Source: Ectobius pallidus
Lineage: Eukaryota; Arthropoda; Insecta; Blattodea; Ectobiidae
Length of the DNA stretch: 64,000 nucleotides
NCBI GenBank assembly: GCA_964059195.1
Contig: CAXKWD010000003.1
Location: 18,334,606-18,398,605 of the forward strand
Reading direction: 5' to 3'
The notes beneath the pieces are model-generated. The model was not told where the DNA came from and ran no database searches. It saw only the letters and a list, made by a program, of their open reading frames with translations. The position numbers and the translations under genes were made by a program. Shown piece after piece: positions 36,601-48,600 of the stretch (the stretch's first letter is position 1; every line of letters begins with the position of its first letter).

Positions 36601-39600
36601 GCTTACAAAATGAAGCGATTCTTTTTCCAAATTATGACAAAAAACGGCAAAGCCACTTGCAAATGATTTGACAAATGAAATGTATTACTGAAAACTGATG
36701 CTTGGGTAGTGAAAAGAATCACGTTTTCTGCCATCTTTTCACTCATAACTGGCGAATGAAAGCAAAAATTAAAAATCCAGCTTAGAGGTGCATTCGCCCA
36801 TCCTTCAGTCAGTGTACGTTTAAAATTTCAGATCTCTGCATTCAGTAGATTTCACTGGGCGTCGCGCACAGACAGACAGACAGACAGACAGAATGACAAA
36901 CACTTTTATTGTTATAGATTATTAGTACAAAGCCTGTGCCATGTATATAAGGCCTATTGACTCCATCTGGCATTATATCAGTTTGCCTGATTTTATTATA
37001 TTGAGCCTTTCTTCTGTTGCAGGAGGGAGAGACGTTGATAGGGACAGAAGATGCAGACGAGAAGCAGGACATAGTGCTTAGTGGCATTGGTATGGAGGAG
37101 GAGCATTGTAGTGTGGTGCTTAAAGATGGAGTGGCAACTCTTTACCCTCGTCATCAAGCACAATGCTGGGTGAACACAGTTCTTGTTGACAAACCTACCA
37201 AATTATCTCAAGGTATTACAAAATGTTATTGTTTAATGCATGTTTAAGGTAATGGCATAATTGTTACATTTATTTACTTATTTATTTAATAATAATAATG
37301 AGCATTATAGGTAAAAAACCCAATTACAATATTAATTATTACAGGAAGTTAGTAACAGTGAAGTTTTCCTAATACTATATAGTAATATGAGAATAGAGAA
37401 CTCAAGTGAAGTAAGTGTCACAAAAATTGACTCAATTCTTATATTACTATACCCAATTACAATGTTCATGCCAAAAATACAATACATGCATACATAATAA
37501 TAAAAATAAAAGATACAAAAGATAAGAATACACAAAAAATAAGAATACACAAAAGATATATTACAGCAATTTAATAAAAAGAAATTCCTGACCACTTCTG
37601 GGTTCCAGCAGTTGCCAGGTTTCTTCTCTAATCACAGTACATAATGTCTTTGAGAATCAAGGTGAGAAAGAAAGAGTGAAGAGAATGTTTTGGCATGTTA
37701 CATTCAACCAATACACTAACTACAATTTATTGTAGCTATGTTTAATAATTTTAATTCAGTATTAAATTAACTTCAGCTATAAGCATTTTTAAATTCATTT
37801 TCAGACATGCTAAGTATATCAAAATTTAAAAAATGAATTTTATTCTACAAAGTAATTATTTTATTTAGAGGAGAATTTTTGTGACCATCAGTATTTACCC
37901 TGGGGGTAAAGAATAGCTTCTTGTGTCTACTTAGTTTACTTGGCATGTAAAAGGAAATCTTCTTAACAATATTATTGTCATCAATTTTTGAATGTAGTAA
38001 TTTGTGAAGAAATATTAATCCCTGGCTATTTTTTCTCAATTTTAAACTTTTAATATCATATACTTCTAAAAGGGTTTGGTAATTCAAGTTTATTGGAAGG
38101 CTGATCTTTTGAGATCAAACAAAAATGTCTAGGCAATATTAGGGTGCATACGATTTGAATATACGCATTTTGAAAATTACAAAAATTAGTGTATCAAGAT
38201 GTTTTAATACTTGTTCTTTTGTCTTATTTCTTTTTCCCCCAATTCTTTTGCCTTTAAAATTGTATATACTTGGATTGGACGTGTAGTAATGCATTTGTTA
38301 TTTGGTGTGCTTATTGTCTATTAATATCAATTTCTTTGCTACTGTTAACCTCATAGTCTTCTCCATTAAGGGCCAGTGTACTGTTGCGTATTCAAGAACG
38401 GAGAAATTCTTTGCAGTAAACTTGTGGTATATTTTTGTCTTGTAGGTTGCATAATTCTTCTCGGCCGTACAAACATGTTCCGTTACAATGATCCTGTGGA
38501 AGCAGCAAAATTGAGGAAGGAAGGCAGTCATTCTCAGCTCAATTTGTCCAGGCTTTCATTGCTGAGCTGGTCGACTCCAGATCTTAATATGTCCACCGAG
38601 AACCTGAATGTTTCTTGTGGGTAAGTTATTTTAAAACTAAGTAATGCACTCGTGGGTGTATAACTTGTTATTATAAATATTATTTGGAACTTAACACAGT
38701 GAAGTGAATCAATATTTTATTAATATGAGTTGATTACACACTTGAACTTAACTTACCAATCATAAAAATCACATACCTCAGAACAAAAACCTGGAATATA
38801 CAAAATAGACTGTAAGGTGTGCAACAAGGTATACATAGGGCAGACCAGAAGGAACATAGATATCTGGGTGAACGAACATTTTAGGAACATTAGACTATAA
38901 CAAATAGAAAAATCGGCGGTAGCTGCACATCACTGGGAGGTGAAGCATGAAATTAATAGAGATGCACAATTATTAAAGTCTTATAAGAACACCTAAAGAA
39001 CTCTGGACTTGGGAAAGGATTTACATGAAAAAATACGAAAACAGACTCATGAATTTTGATATTCCGAAAGAAGACAACCTAATAGCTAAGTACATTAAAC
39101 CGACACCAGGGAAACAGGGAGAACCTCCAAGCATCGAAGATCCCACAGTTGACATGTAGTTGAAGATACAGGCGAATGGCCTGTGAAACGCGTCCTACCA
39201 AATGATTGGCAAGTGAAGTTCAAGTATGTTAATCAACTCATATTAATAAAATAGTATAATTTGTGGTTCAGTATTCCTTGAATGCCCTTTGTGGTGTCAA
39301 AGTTACATAGCTTTTTGCAGTTCTTTTGAATGAATGTTTTCTCCCAGACTGTGAGCTCTAATGGTTTTTGAACTTGTTTTAATTATTTTATTTCATTTCA
39401 ACACACTTTGGAATCAATGTTTTTTTTCTTTCAGTGATGATCCTGAGCAATTGGAACAGCTAGAGCAGGAGAGAGCATCTTTGTTGAAAGAGAAGGAAGC
39501 TTTTAAGGTATGGAGCTGTTTATTATGTTTTGCTTTGTTTCACACTCTCATGTACAAGTAGGGTTGCCATATGTCATGGGTTTCAAGGACATACTGGGAT

Positions 39601-42600
39601 TTTATAGTGTAAGAACATATCCAGATTCAAAATCTGTAATTGGTGTTAAAAATGTTGAAAATGTTGGCCAACTTAAATTGCTGAGGCAGGTAAAATACTT
39701 TAACCATGTACTCCTCACCGTCCCTGTACTTGTAAATGGTGCTACAGTGGTCAGAGATCTCAGCACAACTGCTATTGTTTAGCATTTATATCTTAAAATA
39801 TTTCTTATTCTAGTTAAGTACCGTATTGGCCCAAATAGGAGATGACCTGACATATAAGACTACCCTGAATTTTTTGAGAGTAGTTACAGAAAAATTAATA
39901 AAATGCCTTATTAGTACATTTTGCTTCACATAAAACAGAATTTTGAAGTTCATGGCATAATTTCTTCTCTCACCTTTATTTATGCTTATTGAGACAATGA
40001 AGACTCTTTCTTTTCCGCTTGGTCCGCCATGACTGGTGGTCAAACAAAGCTTGACTCATAAAGATGCCAATCAAGTAACAGTACAATCAAGGGCGCCCAT
40101 ATGATATTTTCTAGGGGGGGGCCAAATTTTTAGTTAATTTTTTTTTTTGTCCCTTTAACTTCTTGGGTTAGTTTGTAACATTACATTAATAATATAATAA
40201 TGTAAGTGCAACAATGAAGTACCCACAAAATAATTTCGGGGAGGATCGGAAGTGGCAGGGGATTTGGAATACCCCCCAAGCAAGGGGGTCGTGGGTCCAT
40301 CCCCAGAAAATTTTAAAATATTCAACTAATTAAAATCACTTTTTACGCTATTTTAGCACTGAAAAACTAGTTAGGAAATTTGTTTACGTGCCAATATAAA
40401 CAAGAAATTGTTACCTAAGTCGGGGGTACACCCCTGGAAAATTTTTAAATAATGAACTAGTTGAAATCACATTTTACGTTATTTTAGCTCTGAAAAACAA
40501 GTTATTAAATTTGTTTACCATACTTTAAGATATGCCAACTTAAACAAGAAATTGTTACCTAAGTCGGGGGTTACCCCTGGAAAATTGTTAAATACTGAAC
40601 TAATGAAAATCACATTTCACTCTATTTTAGCTCTGAAAAACTAGGTAGGGAATTTGTTTACCATACTCTAAGATATGCCAACTTAAACGAGAAATTGTTA
40701 CCTAAGTCGGAGGTTCACCCCCGGAAGATTTTTAAATACTGAACTAATGAAAATCACATTTTATGCTATTTTAGCCCTTAAAGCTTCGGAAATTTATTTA
40801 CCATACTCTAAGACATACCAACATAAACAATAAATCATTACCTAAGTCGGGGGTCCACCCCCAGAAAATTTTTAAATATTGAATTAATTAAAATAACATT
40901 TTACGCTATTTTAGCTCTGAAAAACTAGTTAGGAAATTTGTTTACCATACAAGACGTGCAAACTTAAACAAACCTAAGTTATAATACTCATTACTATTTA
41001 TAAGAAAAGTTAAATAACACAAGGAGCAATGGAAATAACAGGCCTACTCATTATGTTATGGAAACAAAATAACTGCTATATCATATTTGACACACCCATA
41101 AAAATTGTTTAATTTATTAATTTTTTTAAAATACAAAAATAGAATTTTAGGTTTTGATTTTTGGGAGTCCAAACCCCCAGGATCCCCTTTTCTAATCCAG
41201 TGTGGATTCTGCTTCCATGGTGTCGATATGGTAAAACTTCTGCAAACTTATGTCTCTACTGACTTTCAAATAATTGTCTTAAAAGAAAAAAAACAGACTA
41301 TAATTATTAATATAGAATTTTTTCCTTTCCCTGAGAGCTAGGGGGGGGCCGCGGCCCCCCCCTGCCCCCGGGTATGGGCGCCCTTGAGTACAATACAAGC
41401 AACAGCACAAATTTGAGAAAAATGAAGTTCGGTAAAATTTGGTAATGTTTATTGAATTTCCATGTGACTTTAACTTTGGGTTGGAAGCACATCAGAATGT
41501 GCGCATTCTTGCTGCACAGCTGGATTCATGGATGGAGAGTTGTTGAATGTGTTAGGCAACATGTATAAGATTAGTATAGTTTTTATAAGCACATTTTGAA
41601 AGAAAAAACATCATCTTATATTCGGGCCAATTATTGGTTTAAAAATTTCATTTGAAAAAACAGAAATAATGCTAACTCAAATGCCGCTAGCAAACAAAAT
41701 TGAGGTGGGAGGCCAAGAAATAAAAATTGTAGAAAAATTTAAATATTTAGGTGAAATAATCACTTACAACATGAATGAGAAACCAGCATGGCAAAATAGA
41801 ATAGATAAACTGGTTAGAGCACAGCATGTTACCAAGAATACATACAATAAAAAGTGCCTCTCAATAGCAACCAAATTGAAACATTATAAAACAGTGACTC
41901 AACCGCAAATCACGTATGCATGTGAAACACTATTCAAAACAACTAACACAGTTGCAATAGATAGAGTACTCAAGGTAGAAAGGAGAATAGTAAGAACCTG
42001 TTTAAACAAAAATTACCAAGTAAATGGAGTCTGGAAACTAGCTTCTAATGAAACAGTATATAAAGAAATAGAACCAGTGACAAGTACAATGAAAAAAAAA
42101 ACGAATATCATTTTTGGGACATATTTTACGGACACCAGAAAATAGAATTAGCAGAAAAATAATAGAAAAATTATGGAAGAGTAAGAGTAAGAAAAATATA
42201 AGATGGATTACAGAACTTAAGGAAGATATGGCAGAGCTACATATTACAGTAGAGGATTTAATATACAAGACAGACACACTCAAGATATTGAAAGACAAAC
42301 ACACTACACTACAGATGAAAATCAACAAACAGAGAATAGGAAGAGTAGTTCCAGAAGCAGAAAGAAAATTGCGGTCAGAAAGGATGAAGAAGTACTGGGC
42401 TGACAAAAAGAAGAAAAACCTCAACCAGAAACCTGACTAAAGTGGTCCTATGAAGGCCAAAAAATTAAAATTAAATTCGGGCCAATATGGTATTTTGATT
42501 TTAAATCTCTTAACGCCAGGTTGTAAACGGACATGGCTTCTAAATTGCCAGCTGCTGATTCTATGCTCTTGTCTTGGCTGCCAGTGCCGATCAGATAGGA

Positions 42601-45600
42601 GTTTAGTTTTACTTAATAATGGACATACTTTTGAAGCTGTCTGTATCTGCAAATATAGGTTTACAAAAACAGGCTTCTTTTCTCTTTCCGATACTATGTT
42701 TTGTAAAGGTTTCGGCCTTCAGAAGAGGGTGTTTTTTCTGCAAGTGAAATGGATTAACATACCATCTTATTTCAGTGCAGGTTCTATGTTTCATGGCAGG
42801 ATGTTTGCAAGACATATTTGTTGCCCGAAAAATATGATGAATTTTATTATTAGAGTATTTAGAACAGTGCAATTTCTAATAAATATGATCTAGCATGTAA
42901 TAATGATAATGATTTATTTTATAGCAGCAGTGGCAAAGACATCATAATCTTACCATTAAATGGTAATAAATATGATAGAAACATAACATATTATTACCAT
43001 ACCTAAATTATTTGTATCTCTATTACTGTACATAGAAAAATTGTCTGTTAGGGGGCATAAATCCCTGTGCAATTTGTGTAAAAAGCTCTGGTACTCTTAG
43101 GTAGATAGAACCAGTACAAAGGTTGGCAGTGAGTGGTCGGTAAGGGGGAAGCCGATTGTATTGATGCCTGGCAGCAAGAGGGTTAAGAATTAAGAAAGGT
43201 GTTTGAAACTGTTCAACATAATGATTATGACAAATATTCTTGTATCAGATATAAAGTCATATTATAGTATTGATATTGACTATCAATTTGGTGAGTTAGT
43301 CCTGTTTTTCACTCCTGAATTATGGCATCCATATAACACGAGAGTTCATTTTACTTTCATATTTGAGTGAATATTTTTGATGAAATTATGGTGATATTTG
43401 TTCTTTGTTGGCAGCGTGAACAAGCGGAGAGAGAACAAGACTGGGAAAAAGAACAAAGAGTGAAGAGAGAGGCTTTGGAAGCAGCTCAGAAAGAATTGGA
43501 TGAGGTAATAATTGCATGGGTTGAACAGGGTTGAATGGCAGGCTCATGTAAGCACAGCAATGAACCTCCAGGTCCCATAAAATAGATAACATTCCTTTAG
43601 CTTATGAAAAAGAAACCTTATTTTATTATTCAACTTCACTTTTAAGCGTTTACTTACACATAACGCGTTTCACAAGCGACTTGCTTGCATCCTCAGATGA
43701 GGTCTATTCATGTGGGCCTTATCAGAGGATGCAAGCAAGCCGCATGTGAAATGCGTTATGTGTAAGTAAACACTTAAAAGTGAAGTTGAGTGATAAAATG
43801 TTTCCCCCCCCCCCCTAATTTGAACTCTTCAATGAGAGTCCTGCAACCATTATGCATGATTCCTGTAGCTTCTTTAGGAATTATCTATTGCCATTGAGTA
43901 AGTAAGTAATAATTGCATGGAAAATTGATTCTGACCACTAGCTAGGTTTAGCAGATTTTAGTACATAATATTGTATTCATAATTTAATTTTGTTCATGGA
44001 ATTGCTCAGCTTATTCACTAGACTTGCTTTGGAAACATTCTATACATAAAGTAAAGTCTAATTTTTTAACACTTGTAGTACTTACTGTCTGCTATTTCTC
44101 TGAATATTTATTTATTAATTTTGACTTTTTAGTGGGCATAGAGGGAACTAATAAATGTTACTTGAGCATACCATTCAGAATCATAGTGACACAAAAAAAT
44201 TCTGCTGGCTCTAATTCACAGACAAATGAAAATTGATTTTGTTATGTTTGTTTCTTTAACCAGGAACGACAACACATGGAACAAGAGTATGCCGCTCGAT
44301 GTAAACGCCTTGCTCAGGACTGGCGACGCCTTGAACAACACCAGTTGGACAGCTTACAGACACTTAAACTCCGTGAAAATGAACTGAATCGACAACGGGA
44401 AATGCTGGAGAGTGAACGGGAGCTCCAAATGGCACAAGTAGGTCGAAATACTATAATTTTTAAGTTTTAAATAGAAAATTCTGGCTTATTATTTGTTCAT
44501 GAATTCTGTCTGGTTTTGAACAATCCAGACATTCTATAGTGAAGTTCGTATATAAATTGCTTTGTTATACACTTCTGAAGTCTGGTAATTTTTTTTATTG
44601 TTATTGCCATTAATTTGACATAGATTGAAAGAGAGAAGCCACTTTCGTAATGATATTTATATTTATACTAGCATGTGCCCGCGGCTTCACCCGCAATAAT
44701 TATTTCAAAAATTAAAAATTAAGAGCATAATAGTTAAATCATTATATTTATTAACACCTAAATCACGTGGACTACATACCACGATTAGATAGCATCGCCT
44801 GGTAAAAGCAACCTCAGATTCGAGTTCCTTGGTCCAGAAAACCCCTGTATATTGAGTTTCGTCCAAATAAAACAATGTTGGACCATATTAGGGCTTACAA
44901 CATTCAAGCGATCGCGAAAGTTTAATTTCCAAGGTATGACAAAAATAGACAAAGCCAACTGTAATTGTCAAACTTCCATTTAATTTAATTCCAAACCCAT
45001 CTGAAACCCACTGGCAACAATATGTTTTAATGTCAAATGTGATTCGGATTCGATAATTCTGTGTAAAAAGGGATTAAGTAATCTCAAAAACACTTGATTT
45101 TTGGCATTTAAAATCAGAATTTTTCAAAATCTTTTCTTAGTGAGCACCTACATTATGAAACGAAGGTTCTGTCAAAATTCCAAGTCTCTACCTGTTATAG
45201 TTTAGGCTGTACGTTGATTCCTGTCAGTCAGGACAAAGCCTTTTATATATATAGAGATTGATCTACTGTTGATCTAATGTGTCTACTGACTTCAAGTAAC
45301 TTGCCCGCGGGGAGGAAAATACTCGATTCACGTAAGACACTTCATCAACAGAGTATTAGAGTGTACTAACTCCACTTTTTTTTTTTTTAAACATCAGAAA
45401 ATGATTATTTGAAACTGGCAGTGTAGGTAAATCATATGCATAAACTGAGAAACCAATTTTGCACCTCTACATACTGAAACAATACCATATTTAGCTGAAT
45501 ATAAGCCACACTTTTCTCCCTAAATTAAGCCTGGTGAAATATGCCTGGGGCTTAAAATTGCTTATGAGTGCTTTTAGGCAATAATGGTAAAAATGTGCAC

Positions 45601-48600
45601 AACATAGCCTCTTGATGTTACTTATGTGTTGTGAAAATGAGGCAGCTTATTATTTTACTTTGGGGTGAATTTAATATTTTTTTTCCTTTACTGTAGTCTT
45701 ATATGGTCGTTCCAGCATAAATTCAGAGGTGGCTTATATTCATTTAAATACTGTGTATTCTATGTTCTGGCATGGTCTTGTGGTTAGCATTGCTGACTAC
45801 AGAACTGTCGGCCCGGGTTCGATCCCTGGTACCTCCTCGGATTTTTCTGAGATAGGGAGGTCTGGAACAGGGTGCACTCAGCCTTGTGATTCAAATTAAG
45901 GAGCTAGAGAAGTTGCAGCTCTGGTCATGGAAAACACCATTAACGGCCGTGGGTGTTGTCATGCTGACGACATGCCCCCCGATCCTTCCATCTGCCTATG
46001 GTAGATGATGCAGCTGTCAGGTGGTAGGCCTCATCCCTTCAGGGATGTAGCGCCATGGAGGAATTGTTCTATGTCATGTTACATGCAAGTCTCCTCAATA
46101 TTCTTAGCTTCTTGCATAGTTTTCTCAAACTTTACCATAATGGACTTGGTACACTCCAATTCTCAGGTGATGACTTAGTGACTTAATCACTAATCTTAAA
46201 CAGCTTAACTTCTGCATCCAATTTGTTAGATATTTTTGGTCGTTGTTTCATTGTCACAACAACAACATTTGCTAAGATTCTATAAATTACATTTCTAGTA
46301 TATTTTTGTTCATTTTTAGGCAAATCCCCTATGGGAAAACCTCGTTATAACAAATGGAATGGATTGCATGGATTTCAGTTTAATTTCTTATTTGTTAAAA
46401 TTGTTATTTTGTATTATTGTGGACATTTGTATTTCCATCAATAAACAGTGTGTCTTACATACGAGTCCACTGATCACGTGGGGATCTGTGCAGCAGCAGC
46501 CACTGCTCTTACTCCCGAGCGATTGGGTAAAATATCTCTGCAAATGAAACCGCTAACAGTGTAATGATTCAGGTTCTTGCAGTAATATTGCAGTCACAAT
46601 TACAATGAAAGTACGCTCATATCACACCACAAGAGATGTTGGAAATGTCCTTCTTTTGCATCCACACAACACTGACACCTTTTTAGGAAATGTTCTTTCA
46701 TGCACATTAGTTCAGCTTCTGAAACAGAGTTAATTATTCTTCTTAAATGGTCTTTTAAGTTCTTTTAGAAGAAATTTGAAATAATCTCCACGAGGGAGGG
46801 ATTGTCACTAATTACATCTAATGCCTGTTGCTCACGGTCAAATTTTTCGTTAAATTTATTGCACAACTATCACTTTTCAACAAATTGGTATTGCTAACGA
46901 TCAAATTCGCCTTTGGGCAAATGTTTGGTTATTCGCTTCGGCATATAGGACATGTTCTAATTCCAACAAATAATTTGTCGAACCAGCCAATCAGCGCAAC
47001 GAACGTGAACTGCCCGCGCCCAGGGCGGTATTGTGGAGAACTTGTTGTCTGCGACTGCAAACACAGCCATTTTCCTATCTCACATATTCTTCTTTTCCTA
47101 AGCAATGCAACTCCATAAAAATAGCATGGGTATATGGCTGTGTAGATACCGTTATTCCGAACGGATTATTATTAAAAAACATTATGAGAACATGACTCGT
47201 TGACATACAGCAACGAAATGAAAATGCAAAGCGGGAAGACAAAAGGAACCGTACTTGTATATGCATGATTCACGGATGCTTCCATTATTCCTTGATAGCT
47301 TCGTGGTAGCAAGCTAGACTTTGGTTCACGAGATCTCGGGTTCGATTCCCAGTATAGTAGTTTTTTTTTTCTTTCATAATTGTTTTAAATGATTGTAAAC
47401 AATGTATGATTTTAACTGTTTGCTTTCTTTTTTATGAAAAATTTAAATACACAGGGCAAAGGAAATCTCGCAGCAGAGTATGAGTGGCTCAATATTTAGA
47501 GTACAGGAGTCTACCACTAGGTGGCAGGGTAATACTACGATGTTGCGAAATTTACATCACAGAGGGAGAATATTTTGCTAGCATGCATTTGATGACTCAT
47601 TTGACCGTTAACAAGAGGCATTTGACTACACATTTGATTAAATTAGTTGTACAATAAATTTAATGAAAAAATTGGACCGTGAGCAACAGGCATAAGTGAT
47701 TTCAACTTTTACTTCTGTTTAGTCCATGTGTCTGTCACAGTCAGTATGTTTGTTACAGTTTGTGTTTGTTACACAAAACTACTGCACATGATTTAACGAA
47801 AGTGTGTATTCTGAATGTACACACTTTTCAGAAACTGCAAGTATTTTTATGTTGGTAAATTAAGGGAGGAATAAGAGAAAAATGAAGTAAAACATGTGTG
47901 TCAAAGAAAGTTTTATGCAAAGATGCCAGGATAGTGTGGATGCAAGATGAGGACATTTCCAACATCTTTTGTGGTGAAGCATGTAATTTCATTGTAATTG
48001 TGACTGCAGTTGTGAGAACCTGAATCATTACACCGTTAACAGTTTCATTTGCATAGATATTCACTTGTTTGCTTGAGACTGGGTGCCGTCAAGCACATCC
48101 CCACTTTTGAAAAATTACCAACCCGGCCAGGAATCAAACATGGACTGCTAGAGTGGAAGGAGGCGCTTATTAAAGCTAAACTTTTTGGATAAGCCAACTT
48201 ATGTATTATTGTTATTCATAATCATCTTTGAAGTCATACTTTGTAAAATTTAACTTAATTTTACTAGTTCCACTAACAAAAGCCAACTTGATACTTTGAA
48301 AAATTGTGAATTTCATCTTCAGACAGGGTTAAAATAGTTATAAAATTGAAAGAGTGTCCACCTTAGAACCCTTGTCGTAGCACTTATCTGGGGCCACTTA
48401 TATAATATAAAATAAAAATAATACAGACGGCACAAGCACACATTTAAAAACAATGTTGTCATAATATTAAAATCTTCTTTTTGTTCCCACATGCGTCCAT
48501 TATTTGAATATGCATTTCGATGCAAGTTGCATCATCTCCAAATCTGAGATATCATTAGACAGAGTGACTGTTGTATCTCCAAATCTGAACTGAAGATGAT

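Larger units (their letters stand above)
38712..39254 (+). mobile_element. Penelope-like insertion with inverted ends
   Basis: ATTTTATTAATATGAGTTGA near the left end pairs with TCAACTCATATTAATAAAAT near the right. TTGAACTTAACTT pairs imperfectly with AAGTGAAGTTCAA. Between them are a decayed GIY-YIG frame and a hammerhead motif. Confidence 0.65.
39821..42490. mobile_element. TA-flanked DNA element enlarged by two insertions
   Basis: CCGTATTGGCCCAAAT and ATTCGGGCCAATATGG are inverted ends, with TA on each side (39819-39820 and 42491-42492). It contains the hAT-like element at 40088-41386 and the LINE fragment at 41632-42474. Removing both leaves about 500 bp, a Tc1/mariner-type MITE by its TA target. 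Confidence 0.75.
43520..43905 (+). mobile_element. LINE 3' fragment inserted at a splice donor
   Basis: GTAATAATTGCATGG occurs at 43505-43519 and again at 43906-43920, a 15-bp target duplication starting exactly at the donor of the 43415-43504 exon. The insert matches the LINE tail at 12651 (AATGGCAGGCTCATGTAAGC; AATGAACCTCCAGGTCCCAT; TATTGCCATTGAGTAAGTAA). A palindromic insertion splits it. Confidence 0.85.
46515..48075. mobile_element. DNA element with long inverted ends, holding a second one
   Basis: 46535-46680 (ATCTCTGCAAATGAAAC; GTGTAATGATTCAGGTTCT; GTTGGAAATGTCC) pairs with 47935-48064 on the opposite strand (GGACATTTCCAAC; GAACCTGAATCATTACAC; GTTTCATTTGCATAGATAT). Exact borders and target duplication are unclear. 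Confidence 0.5.

Noticed and set aside
47293..47360. Possible tRNA gene
   Set aside because: The D and T arms look tRNA-like, but the acceptor stem does not pair; a SINE remnant is more likely.
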